DNA of 26,011 nt from assembly GCA_963768715.1 (NCBI GenBank), contig CAVYJC010000001.1, positions 1-26,011 on the forward strand, given 5' to 3'. This stretch comes from DATKEJ01 sp963768715. GTDB taxonomy: Bacteria > Bacteroidota > Rhodothermia > Rhodothermales > DATKEJ01. This document shows, in pieces, positions 1 to 7,433 of the stretch. How positions within the stretch are numbered: the stretch's first letter is position 1; each line of letters begins with the position of its first letter. The position numbers and the translations under genes are program-made. The notes under the pieces are model-generated. The model had not been told where the DNA came from. It did not search any database and saw only the letters and a program-made list of their open reading frames with translations.

Positions 1-170
1 CGAGTGCCTATAGCCTGCGACACGTAACTGTAGCTGGCAACCGTGTCGGCGATCTCATCGATGAGGACCTCTTTCGGAAGCCGAAGGTGTACGACGTCGT
101 CGATCTTGTCGGCAACGAATCGCTCAAGTGAGTTCTCATCCGAAAATGAGAGTATCTCGCGGAGTTTCAT
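1..170 (-). CDS. Unknown protein, 5' part only (runs off left edge)
   Basis: Reading the minus strand from an ATG at 170 gives 56 uninterrupted codons beginning MKLREILSFSDENSLERF and continuing to the window edge, so the C-terminal part is missing. The visible part is charged and helical-looking, with no signal peptide or membrane segment. I do not recognise the family. A short stretch reading 'EVLIDEIAD' is repeated almost exactly in minus-strand sequence just after the primase-helicase (7262-7293), so this gene or a relative once had a copy there. Its upstream neighbour on the same strand is the DUF3883 gene, separated by about 225 bases in which I see no gene and no clear promoter. The reading frame is believable because it is open to the edge and has a natural start, but its role is unknown. 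Confidence 0.5.
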   Translation of the reverse strand, partial: MKLREILSFSDENSLERFVADKIDDVVHLRLPKEVLIDEIADTVASYSYVSQAIGT

Positions 171-395
171 CGCGATGGCCTCAGGTCGCGTTAGGCGGAG
201 GGGCTGGCAAGCAAGGTAATTAGAGTATAGTAAAGGATGCCCTCACATGTCGTAGCAAGCTGTTGCATGGATCAGGGACAGTCAAAACGGATGGCCGATA
301 CTGATCAACGATTTCCGACATGTGATAGGTGCACGAAGACCCGGCAATCGGCAAACTGACAGATTGAGGGACCGAGAGACTATCCGAGGTCGGGG

Positions 396-1245
396 TCACC
401 GCCTCGCCAAATAAGCCACCGGACTCAACTCCACCACCCGATCCAACCTACCCTTCAGCCCAAAAATCCTGGGCTCTTGCCGAAACGAAAAAACGCGATA
501 CAAGTGGTACTCCTGTTCGCGTTCCACCGAACACTGTAGCTCATTCCGGGTCACATAGAACGGTGTCCGCCTGCCGAATCGCGTGGTCTTCACCTCAATA
601 AGCCGCTCCCGACCAGCTCTCGTCGAACGAGAGAATGTCATAGCCGAGACCATCGCCCTTGGATCGGGAGACGTGGTCGATCCGGTCTGCAAGACGTTTC
701 TTTCCCGCCGCCTGGAGTCGCTCCGCCTCGAAGCGAAGGACGAACTCTTCTCCAGCCAGTCCCAACTTCGAGTTCAGCGCCTCCCTCCTGAGATAGTCGA
801 TCTTCACCGGCGAATGTGTACCAATCTGTTCGTGGACCGTCGATGGAAGGTCGGACGATTTTCCCCGATCTGGAGGGTCGGTCCACGCGGACAACGGGTC
901 ATCGAGACGCAACGCATCAACCTCTTCCGAAAGAACCCGCTCGACCAGATCAGCCACGGTGTGGTCGACGTCAAGTCGCCGGCGCACAACGTCAAACAGG
1001 AGCCGCTGGTAATTGCCGAGCGGTTTGTATCCGTCAATCCAGGGATGCCCAAGATCCCTGAGCACGGCACTGATGTTCTGGTGTTTCCGTTCGATAGCAG
1101 CCGGCGATCGATCCGAAAGCAGTCTGAGTAGCGCTCGCCGGTGCTCGGTTTTGTTGTAAGTCTCGCCGCGCAGTTCCGATTCCAGCATGGAAAAGTAATC
1201 CGCGACAGTCGCTTCAACTTCATCAAGTGTCCAGTCAGTTATCAC
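396..1245 (-). pseudogene. DUF3883 (NO VEIN C-terminal domain) protein, frameshifted
   Basis: Two minus-strand frames join into one protein. The first part (1245 down to about 616) has the characteristic N-terminal head of this family, with motifs YNKTEHRRALL, IERKHQNISAVL and LGHPWIDGYKPLGNYQ. It then enters the C-terminal DUF3883 domain at EEFVLRFEAERL and reaches GLGYDILSFDES. The second frame continues exactly where the domain should, with GRERLIEVKTT and FYVTRNELQ, to a stop at 396. Removing one base near 615 restores one frame of about 280 residues. DUF3883 has a restriction-endonuclease-like pattern (here D...EVK) and is common in restriction and defence loci; that role here is inferred. 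The break may be real decay or a sequencing error. Confidence 0.8.
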
Positions 1246-1646
1246 CGCAAGGACGAGTTACTCCGCTTGATCGGGAATTGGATTGTCAACCAGCCTGCAA
1301 ACGATATCGAATATCGAGATGGCGGGCAAATAGAAGGGCAGGCACAAATCTCCTCCGTGCTCTCGGTGATCTCCGTGTGAGAAGAATCCACAGTCGACTC
1401 GTCTCGACGGCCTGTCCGGTAATGCGCCCGACAGGGAGCGACGACGGAAAGCCCGCCCCTCTGCATTTCCGAAAGCCGCGAGCGCTTCAGCTACTCCGGT
1501 ATGCAGGCGCTGCTCATCCTTTAGATGACACACTACCCTGTTCATGCCCGAACAGATCGGCCAGGTCATCGACAATGACGTGAGCGGTTCCTGGATCGTG
1601 CTTCCCGGCACCCTCCGAGTCTGAGAGTTTCTCCCAACCCCTTGGC
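1246..1646. other. Gene-poor stretch with short repeats
   Basis: No convincing gene is visible in these 400 bases; the open frames on both strands have unnatural composition. Two details stand out. At 1351-1377 there are three tandem 9-bp units (plus strand tcctccgtg, ctctcggtg, atctccgtg). On the minus strand this is the CACGGAG-type tract often seen scattered between bacterial genes. At 1538-1577 there is a 40-nt patch that matches 24365-24404 at about 33 of 40 positions. Both look like debris of older genes or dispersed repeats. No terminator or RNA gene was recognised. Confidence 0.4.
1351..1377 (-). repeat. Three tandem 9-bp units
   Basis: Seen directly: three consecutive 9-bp units, imperfect copies of CACGGAGAT on the minus strand. 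No function is assigned. The tract lies in gene-poor sequence between the DUF3883 gene and hicA. Confidence 0.4.
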
Positions 1647-1871
1647 TCAAAGCAGTTCACTGAATTCGTCTCGAGTCAGGTCGCAATCCCGCAGGATCTT
1701 TGACAAAAGACCGGGTCCAATAGTCTCACCAGAGTGAACCGGTACGACGGTCGTTCGACCGTCCTCGTGACGGAGGTAGTGGTGGCTACCCTTTACGCGA
1801 ATAATCTGGAATCCCGCCTTCCCTGGCGCCTTGATGACTTAGCTGCCTGTGAGCGACGGAAACGTCGTCAT
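1647..1871 (-). pseudogene. hicA: HicA toxin with in-frame stop codon
   Basis: The minus strand from an ATG at 1871 encodes a HicA-type mRNA interferase of 74 codons. Recognisable segments are MTTFPSLTGS, then KAGFQIIRVKGSHHYLRH, GRTTVVPVHSGETIGPG and LLSKILRDCDLTRDEFSELL. The family's active-site histidine in the GSHH motif (about residue 30) is present. Codon 11, directly after LTGS, is TAA, which should stop translation before the double-stranded-RNA-binding fold. No ATG or GTG follows soon enough in frame to rescue it. The ATG overlaps the hicB stop as ATGA, so the pair was a translationally coupled hicBA operon with the antitoxin gene first. HicA toxins cleave mRNA. Here toxin loss, or one wrong base, is the simplest reading. 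Confidence 0.8.
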
Positions 1872-2083
1872 TGCCCAACAGTCACCTTTTGAACACCCAC
1901 GAAGTCCAGATGCTCAATTTGGTCAGCCTCCACCTCGATGCATAGCTCAATTGCTTCCCGGATACGCACCATTAACTCATCGAGAGACTTAGCTTGCGTA
2001 TGGCATCCGGGCAATGCCGGTACCGATGCAACGTAGTATCCCTCGGTATCCCGTTCGACTAGAACGTTGAGATCACGAGTCAT
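1868..2083 (-). CDS. hicB: HicB-family antitoxin
   Basis: This 71-residue protein has the short HicB partial-RNase-H-like fold: YYVASVPALPGCHTQAKSLDELMVRIREAIEL. The G-C-H-T-Q-A turn followed by the L-DEL...I-EAIEL helix is typical of HicB antitoxins that bind and block HicA. It lacks the C-terminal helix-turn-helix or ribbon-helix-helix extension of longer HicB proteins, so autoregulation by this polypeptide alone is uncertain. It is the first gene of the pair and overlaps the following hicA by four bases. Its ATG at 2083 lies back to back with the DUF6155 gene on the other strand, leaving about 128 bases for divergent promoters. It appears intact although its toxin partner carries a stop codon. 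Confidence 0.85.
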   Translation of the reverse strand: MTRDLNVLVERDTEGYYVASVPALPGCHTQAKSLDELMVRIREAIELCIEVEADQIEHLDFVGVQKVTVGQ

Positions 2084-2211
2084 GGATGCCAGGAGATTTA
2101 CTGAACCAAGTAAGGCGTTATCGCCAAGTTACGAGCAACGTATCAACCAAACTTTCTCGCGCTCACATTCACCCAAATCGCTACCTACCAGACACGCCAA
2201 CCCGTCGTACC

Positions 2212-2748
2212 GTGAAACCCTCAACCTGGAGCAGGCTCAAACAGCGCCTCGGTGAACTCGACCGAAGCGAGTTGCTTGCACTGATTCGAGACCTTCATGC
2301 CGCAAGCAAGGACAATCAGGCATTCCTCAACGCGCGTTTCGGCGTGGGCGTGGATGTCCTGGCGCCCTACAAGGCGACCATATCCCGATGGATCTCTCCG
2401 GACGTTTTTGGCAACCAAAAGATTTCAATCTCAAAAGCGAAGAAGGCCATCTCTGATTACAAGAAGGCAATTGGACGTCCGGAGGGACTGGCCGAACTGT
2501 CGGTATTCTATTGCGAGTGCTGTGCTAAATATCTGGACGCCGTCACCACGGACTATGAGGCATTGTTCGACGCCTTGGTCTGCATGTTTGAACAGGCGCT
2601 GGGCTACGTCCGTGGTCTGGAACCCGAGCGACAAGAGCCGCTACTCCGGCGGATAGAAACCGTGCGACACAAGGCTCCAAAATGGGGTTGGAATGTCGAC
2701 ATTGATATGGACGACCTCATGGTGGAGTATGGATTCGAGGATGAGTGA
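2212..2748 (+). CDS. DUF6155 family protein
   Basis: The protein of about 178 residues begins KPSTWSRLKQRLGELDRSELLALIRDLHAAS, an N-terminal pattern typical of the DUF6155 family. It continues with SISKAKKAISDYKKAIG, a helical middle and a WGWNVDIDMDDLMVEYGF tail. The function of the family is not known to me; it is small, soluble and largely helical. I prefer the GTG at 2212. The alternative ATG at 2086 would add 42 residues of unconvincing composition and would start 3 bases from the divergent hicB start. No Shine-Dalgarno site is visible. The stop codon overlaps the next gene by eight bases, so the two are probably co-translated. Confidence 0.75.
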   Translation: MKPSTWSRLKQRLGELDRSELLALIRDLHAASKDNQAFLNARFGVGVDVLAPYKATISRWISPDVFGNQKISISKAKKAISDYKKAIGRPEGLAELSVFYCECCAKYLDAVTTDYEALFDALVCMFEQALGYVRGLEPERQEPLLRRIETVRHKAPKWGWNVDIDMDDLMVEYGFEDE

Positions 2749-3064
2749 CTACTACGTCGTTGACCTGCAACATTTCCTCGACGAGGACGGAATGCCGAGC
2801 GTCGATCTCCACCCCCGCGCCCTAACCATCGTCCTGCATCTGGGAGCCATCGTCGAGTGGATGACCGTGAAGGCGGCCGACGAGTTCGAATTGACGAACG
2901 TGAACTGCCGGCGTCGACCCGAGAGGAGACGATGTCCCGGACAAATCATTGCATACTTCGATCCCGATTCGGATGTCATTGAGTGGGAATGTCCGTGCTG
3001 CGGCGACGGCGGTTCGATCTCCGGCTGGGAGGATACCATATGGGATCGCAGGACGCCGGCTTGA
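2741..3064 (+). CDS. Small protein with CPCCG motif, coupled to DUF6155 gene
   Basis: The 107-residue product starts MSDYYVVDLQHFLDEDG and ends with IEWECPCCGDGGSISGWEDTIWD. The CPCCGDGG...GW..T.WD ending, with an upstream NCRRRPERRRCPG segment, resembles small bacterial proteins of unknown function in which paired cysteines probably hold a zinc ion; zinc binding is inferred. The ATG at 2741 lies inside the last codons of the DUF6155 gene (eight-base overlap), a strong sign of an operon. It ends 11 bases before the convergent AbiEii gene. No signal peptide or membrane segment is seen. Confidence 0.65.
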   Translation: MSDYYVVDLQHFLDEDGMPSVDLHPRALTIVLHLGAIVEWMTVKAADEFELTNVNCRRRPERRRCPGQIIAYFDPDSDVIEWECPCCGDGGSISGWEDTIWDRRTPA

Positions 3065-3075
3065 ACGAACTTCGT

Positions 3076-3984
3076 TTACGCTCGCCAGCCTCCGGCATTC
3101 CAGATCTGGTTGAATTCCGTCTGCGAAGCTAACGCCGACAGTAGTGGAAGGAGGAAGATTCGCAGTTCGTCAATAGCGTCCGGAAGATCCTTTTCGCCAG
3201 TAATTCCAACCCGGCTGAGAAACGCCCTCCACTGACCGACCTTCGTTCCATCGGAACTGAAGCGACCGGTAAGGGCAAGGGGAGGCTCGTCTGGCAGAGG
3301 TGTTCTGCGACGCTCAAACGTTGCCTTGATCGCCTCGGTCAGAACGCTGCCATCAAACTCAAATCGACGAGCCAGATAGAGCACGTCGTAGAAATCCTTC
3401 ATCCGACTGTTGGCTATCCCCAAATCGACCATGTTCTCCAGCTTCTCTGCCACGACGGTTTCCTTGGGGTACATCCGCAACGTTGGCGCGGGTGAATCCA
3501 GAATTGTAGGGAATTCTTCCTCTTCGGCTTCCGGCGTGACCGCGTCGCCAAAGCCGATGTCAATTTGGAGCCTGATTCGCGCCTTGCTTAAGAGGGCTCT
3601 GACGACTATTCGGACACCCTCATACGCTTGATCTTCTCTGATCAGATTCCCCGCAACTGTTTCAGAAAGGAAGGTAAGCCCATCATCAGGAACGCTTGTA
3701 CTGCAAATCTCTCGGACGACCTCTACGAGAGACTCTACGTCCTGCTCGCCGTAGCCAAGGAGGTCCAAGTCACCAGTCAGGCGATGCAAATGACCTTCCC
3801 ACAACACAAACAACATGGCGCCCTTGAGCACAAATCTGTCCCGGTACTGGGACTGGCTCAAACGGTACAGAAATCGCTCAGAGGCGTATCGCGTCAGAAG
3901 GGTCTGGAAATTGTCGCCCTCCTCCCTGGATCGATTCAAGAGCCGCTGGCGAACCGAGGCCGCCATGTTCCGGATCTCGTTCAC
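3076..3984 (-). CDS. abiEii: AbiEii/AbiGii-type nucleotidyltransferase toxin
   Basis: This 302-residue protein is the toxin of a type IV (AbiE) toxin-antitoxin system. It opens with NMAASVRQRLLNRSREEGDNFQ and YASERFLYRLSQS, typical of the family. The nucleotidyltransferase core follows: FVLKGAMLF at 51-59, then LTGDLDLLG, with the metal-binding acidic pair at D72 and D74. Further on are the conserved ETVVAEKLENMVDLG and RMKDFYDVLYLARRF motifs. AbiE toxins of this fold add nucleotides to RNA targets such as tRNA; that activity here is by family. I chose the GTG at 3984 because it overlaps the stop of the antitoxin gene as GTGA and gives the expected N-terminus. A longer form from 4047 would read back through the antitoxin gene. 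All key motifs are intact. Confidence 0.88.
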   Translation of the reverse strand: MNEIRNMAASVRQRLLNRSREEGDNFQTLLTRYASERFLYRLSQSQYRDRFVLKGAMLFVLWEGHLHRLTGDLDLLGYGEQDVESLVEVVREICSTSVPDDGLTFLSETVAGNLIREDQAYEGVRIVVRALLSKARIRLQIDIGFGDAVTPEAEEEEFPTILDSPAPTLRMYPKETVVAEKLENMVDLGIANSRMKDFYDVLYLARRFEFDGSVLTEAIKATFERRRTPLPDEPPLALTGRFSSDGTKVGQWRAFLSRVGITGEKDLPDAIDELRIFLLPLLSALASQTEFNQIWNAGGWRA

Positions 3985-4577
3985 AGGATTGCTTCCAGGT
4001 AAGGGAGCATGACTTTCGTCACTCGGCAGACCTCGGCATAGTGCCACAGTTCGTTTGCGCTGTAGCCAGGGTGTCGCCGGTAATCACGCAGGGCTTCAAG
4101 GGCCACATCAAGTCCAATCTTGTTTCTAAACTTGAAGCAGTCTGCCACTGTCTTCGCGGGACTGTAGATACGAACCGGGATCCCTTCGATCTCGTGATCT
4201 TCCACGCCGGCCTCATGAGCTCGCCGCGACATGTGTACTATTCGAAGAGGTATAGCCTCGCTTTTGGGCCGACGAGCCTTGCTCCCAATGGCTATCCAGA
4301 TCTCGTATGGCGCCTGTGTAGTCATTTCGTGGAAACGAAGGGCCGAGATCAGGCAGATCACTCCACTGGGGACACGACGAGCAACTTCGGCTATGGTGTG
4401 ATGTTCTGTAACATCGACCTCCGGCAGAGAGTAGAGTCCCCTCCCTACTCGATCGAGCACCTCTCTCTTGTAGAGTCGACAGAGATATTGTCGTGGAATA
4501 CCTCTTTCCTCCAGATCACTCCCTCGGATGACGCCACGCTCGCGGGCGAGTTCGAGAACCTGCTCAGTGTAAGTCAT
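3981..4577 (-). CDS. abiEi: AbiEi-type antitoxin / transcriptional repressor
   Basis: This 198-residue protein begins with a winged-helix domain (about residues 1-52: MTYTEQVLELARERGVIRG, IPRQYLCRLYKREVLDRV, GRGLYSLPE). The AbiEi core follows: HHTIAEVARRVPSGVICLIS, a segment ending IWIAIG, and GIPVRIYSPAKTVADCFKFRNKIG. AbiEi proteins neutralise AbiEii without stable complex formation and repress their own promoter. The gene is first in the operon and its stop overlaps the AbiEii start. An ATG at 4577 is preferred over an in-frame TTG at 4592, which sits inside the promoter palindrome. That palindrome (4585-4632) is the obvious candidate operator. Confidence 0.88.
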   Translation of the reverse strand: MTYTEQVLELARERGVIRGSDLEERGIPRQYLCRLYKREVLDRVGRGLYSLPEVDVTEHHTIAEVARRVPSGVICLISALRFHEMTTQAPYEIWIAIGSKARRPKSEAIPLRIVHMSRRAHEAGVEDHEIEGIPVRIYSPAKTVADCFKFRNKIGLDVALEALRDYRRHPGYSANELWHYAEVCRVTKVMLPYLEAIL

Positions 4578-4584
4578 TGTAAAC

Positions 4585-4632
4585 TGTTTCAAAACGTAGG
4601 TATTTGTAATAAAGTACCGACATTATGAAACA
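4585..4632. promoter_or_regulatory. Imperfect inverted repeat, probable AbiEi operator
   Basis: Two 18-bp arms (4585-4602 and 4615-4632) face each other around a 12-bp AT-rich spacer and match at about 14 of 18 positions. Both arms have TGTTTCA at the outer end and GGTA at the inner end. The element lies just upstream of the antitoxin ATG at 4577. Known AbiEi antitoxins bind inverted repeats in their own promoter, so this placement fits negative autoregulation. I could not assign the exact -10 and -35 boxes. Confidence 0.6.
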
Positions 4633-4699
4633 GATCAAAGATCTTTCAATTGGCCAGGCGCCCGGATATGCAGACAAGATTGAATCCTTGGTGATCTGA
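4625..4699 (+). CDS. Possible 24-residue peptide or gene remnant
   Basis: From an ATG at 4625 in the right palindrome arm, the plus strand reads MKQIKDLSIGQAPGYADKIE and four more residues to a stop. The composition looks protein-like, but it is very short and has no ribosome site. It could be the start of an eroded gene, a leader peptide for the helicase, or chance. Confidence 0.2.
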   Translation: MKQIKDLSIGQAPGYADKIESLVI

Positions 4700-4774
4700 C
4701 TCCGAAGTTCATTTCGCCACACTGGTCCGTATGTTTGAGCAGTACGGAAGACGACCAGTCCGACCTTGGAACCG

Positions 4775-7219
4775 ATGGACGAGTTGCAACGCCTCCGCGA
4801 GGAAAACGCCCGCCTCAAAGCCAGGCTTGCCGTCCTGGGCGTCGCGTCGGAGGCAACCCCTTCGGGCTATAAGGATTCTCCGTCGGAAGTACCGCACGCT
4901 ACCATCCCTCTCACGAAAGCCGAGAGAATCGCGCTCTTCCGTCGACTTTTCCACGGGCGCACCGATGTGTATCCCTTGCGGTGGGAATCGGCTAAGGGAA
5001 CATCCGGCTACTCGCCTGCCTGCGGCAACGAGTGGAAGCCGGGCATCTGCTATAAACCCAAGGTAAAGTGCAGCGAATGCGTTCACAGTCGATTTCTTCC
5101 AGTGACGGACCAGGTCACCCACGACCACCTCTCGGGCAAGCACACTGTCGGGGTGTATCCGCTGCTGATTGACGACACGTGTCGCTTCCTCGCTGTCGAT
5201 TTCGACGGAGACGAGTGGCGCGACGACGCCGACGCCTTGATGCGATCCTGTCGAGAGTTCCAGATACCGGGAGCACTCGAGATCAGTCGCTCGGGGAATG
5301 GCGCACATGTCTGGATCTTCTTTGACGAGCCAGTCCCCGCCAACGAAGCCCGACGACTCGGTGCGGCGCTGATCAGCCACACGTGCCGCCGCACACGCCA
5401 ACTGTCCCTTGCCAGCTACGACCGACTCTTCCCAAACCAGGACACGCTGCCAAAGGGCGGTTTCGGAAACCTGATCGCCTTGCCCCTGCAGAAGCAGCCG
5501 CGCGAGCGGGATCGTAGCGTGTTTGTCGATGAAAAATTCGAGCCCTATCCCGATCAGTGGGCGTATCTGGCGTCGACCCGGCTACTGTCGAGAAGCGACC
5601 TTGAGGACGCGATTCTACTAGCTTCTGAGGGTCGGCATCCACTCGATGTGTCGTTTGTGATGGATGATGAGGATCGCAAACCCTGGCTACGAGCGACGCC
5701 CGATTCAGTAAGGTTGGTCGGGCCTCTCCCGGAAGAGCTAAACCTGGTACTTGCAAATCAGATCTTTATCGCCAAATCGTCATTCCGGCGAAAGCCGGAA
5801 TCCAGAAACCGCTCCGCCTGGATCCCGGATCGAGTCCGGGATGACGACTCCTCGAAGTCTGTGCTCCCTCAGCCGCTGCTCAATCGTCTGATTCGCCTCG
5901 CTGCATTTCAGAATCCCGAGTTCTACAAGGCACAGGCCATGCGGCTGCCGGTGTGGAACAAGCCGCGAATCATCGGCTGCGCTGAGAACTTCGCCGAGTA
6001 CGTTGGATTGCCGCGAGGCTGTCTTGACGACATCTTGAGCCTCCTCGGGGAGAACAACATCCGCCCACTGCTGCAGGATGAACGCCTGTCGGGTCGGAAA
6101 ATGGCTGTTCGATTCGTTGGAACGCTTCGCAAGGATCAGAAAGCAGCACTACGTGCCATCGCCAAGCACGATATCGGGGTCTGCTGTGCTCCACCCGGCT
6201 TCGGTAAGACCGTGATTGCCGCCGCACTCATCGCCCGGCGCAAGGTGAGTACCCTCGTGCTTGTCCACCGTTCGGAGCTGCTTCGTCAGTGGCAGGAGCG
6301 TCTGACGAGTTTTCTTGAGATTAGCAGCGACCAGTTGGGCATCATCGGTGGCGGGAAGAAGAAACCGTCGGGGCAGATCGACATCGCCGTCATGCAGTCG
6401 CTGTCACGGATAGACGATCTACCTGACTTGCTCGACGGGTACGGTCAAATCATTGCCGACGAGTGTCATCATCTGCCGGCGTTTTCGTTCGAATCGATCC
6501 TCAAACAGTCCAAGGCTCGCTACGTAGTCGGTCTCACGGCGACGCCGATTCGTCGGGACGGCCATCAACCGATCATCTTCATGCAGTGCGGTCCGGTGCG
6601 ACACATTGCCTCTCGGCCTCCCACCTCTCCCACGCAGTTGGAAGTTTGGCCGCGGATGCTTCCTTCCCCGAACGTTCCAGCTGACTCACCTATTCAGAGC
6701 GTGTTCAAGATCCTGACAAACGATCGTGCGCGCAATCGCCACATCACAAACGACGTTGTCGCGGCGTACCGGGACGGGCGCAAGGTGTTGCTGTTGACGG
6801 AGCGAACCAGTCACCTGTCGCTGCTGGCGGAGTCGCTGCAGGATGCCGTTGACAATCTGTATGTCGTGCACGGACGCCTTTCGAGAAAGAAGCGCGCAGC
6901 CGTCTTTGCGGAATTGGAGGCTCTGGACGATTCGGCGCCTCGGGTGCTTCTTGCGACCGGACGGCTTATCGGTGAGGGATTCGATCATCCACCGCTCGAT
7001 ACCCTCGTGCTGGCCATGCCGATCTCATGGAAAGGGAGGCTGCAGCAGTACGCGGGCCGCCTCCATCGATATCATGCGGGCAAGCAGAGCGTCCGCGTCT
7101 ACGATTACGTAGAAAAGGATCATCCCTCGCTTGCCAGGATGTGGGACAGACGGCGAAAGGGCTACGCTGCCATGGGGTATTCGATCAGGGCGGGGGAACG
7201 GACGCTTTTTGAGGGGTGA
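4775..7219 (+). CDS. TOTE-type primase-helicase (AEP primase + superfamily 2 helicase)
   Basis: This 814-residue protein starts with a short coiled coil (DELQRLREENARLKARL). An archaeo-eukaryotic-type primase domain follows. It has four cysteines at about C83, C92, C99 and C102 (possible zinc knuckle), the catalytic FLAVDFDGD pattern with D142 and D144, and SRSGNGAHVWIFF at 171-183. The C-terminal half is a superfamily 2 helicase. Its motifs are Walker A PPGFGKT (473-479), DECHH (562-566), LTATP (587-591) and motif VI QYAGRLHR (758-765). This arrangement matches the primase-helicase of TOTE conflict systems, predicted to act on foreign nucleic acid; the defence role is inferred. A palindromic repeat encodes about residues 335-357, in the linker. 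ATG 4775 is chosen over TTG 4766. Motifs are intact. It stands alone, without obvious partner genes. Confidence 0.88.
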   Translation: MDELQRLREENARLKARLAVLGVASEATPSGYKDSPSEVPHATIPLTKAERIALFRRLFHGRTDVYPLRWESAKGTSGYSPACGNEWKPGICYKPKVKCSECVHSRFLPVTDQVTHDHLSGKHTVGVYPLLIDDTCRFLAVDFDGDEWRDDADALMRSCREFQIPGALEISRSGNGAHVWIFFDEPVPANEARRLGAALISHTCRRTRQLSLASYDRLFPNQDTLPKGGFGNLIALPLQKQPRERDRSVFVDEKFEPYPDQWAYLASTRLLSRSDLEDAILLASEGRHPLDVSFVMDDEDRKPWLRATPDSVRLVGPLPEELNLVLANQIFIAKSSFRRKPESRNRSAWIPDRVRDDDSSKSVLPQPLLNRLIRLAAFQNPEFYKAQAMRLPVWNKPRIIGCAENFAEYVGLPRGCLDDILSLLGENNIRPLLQDERLSGRKMAVRFVGTLRKDQKAALRAIAKHDIGVCCAPPGFGKTVIAAALIARRKVSTLVLVHRSELLRQWQERLTSFLEISSDQLGIIGGGKKKPSGQIDIAVMQSLSRIDDLPDLLDGYGQIIADECHHLPAFSFESILKQSKARYVVGLTATPIRRDGHQPIIFMQCGPVRHIASRPPTSPTQLEVWPRMLPSPNVPADSPIQSVFKILTNDRARNRHITNDVVAAYRDGRKVLLLTERTSHLSLLAESLQDAVDNLYVVHGRLSRKKRAAVFAELEALDDSAPRVLLATGRLIGEGFDHPPLDTLVLAMPISWKGRLQQYAGRLHRYHAGKQSVRVYDYVEKDHPSLARMWDRRRKGYAAMGYSIRAGERTLFEG
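5779..5845. repeat. Palindromic repeat element inserted in frame in the helicase gene
   Basis: The 67 bases run from GTCATTCCGGCGAAAGCCGG to CCGGATCGAGTCCGGGATGAC-type sequence. Outer ends are inverted (GTCAT / ATGAC), inner CTGGAT / ATCCAG pairs face each other, and each arm has its own hairpin. This is the 'CATTCCGGCGAAAGCCGGAATCC' class of dispersed bacterial intergenic palindrome. Here it is translated without a stop (SFRRKPESRN...WIPDRVRDD) in the linker between primase and helicase domains. Confidence 0.85.
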
Positions 7220-7261
7220 AGGATCTCTTCTTATCACTCGGTGGATCTTGGTAGTGCCCCC

Positions 7262-7293
7262 GTCGGCGATCTCGTCGATGAGGACCTCTTCCG
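7262..7293 (-). repeat. Fragment similar to the left-edge gene
   Basis: These 32 bases match 45-76 at 30 of 32 positions, in the same orientation. On the minus strand both encode EVLIDEIAD. Flanking sequence does not match, so this is a short remnant or a shared motif, not a gene copy. The rest of 7220-7433 shows no gene. Confidence 0.55.
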
Positions 7294-7433
7294 ACCCGTA
7301 ATCGATTTCTGCCGTCCGGGGCGGGCTGCATCCGCTCCCGATGGACGACACACCCGAAGAAGTCGTCCCCAGTCCGAAGTCTCCATCTCGTATCATCCTC
7401 GCATTCAGGACTTCAGTCACATGCCGTACAGAG

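Noticed and set aside
583..1131. Plus-strand open frame opposite the DUF3883 gene
   Set aside because: The minus strand encodes conserved DUF3883 motifs throughout; the plus-strand protein resembles nothing.
2112..2127. GGCG-TTAT-CGCC palindrome between hicB and the DUF6155 gene
   Set aside because: Only four paired bases per arm, so it is expected by chance in GC-rich DNA; an operator claim would be unsupported.
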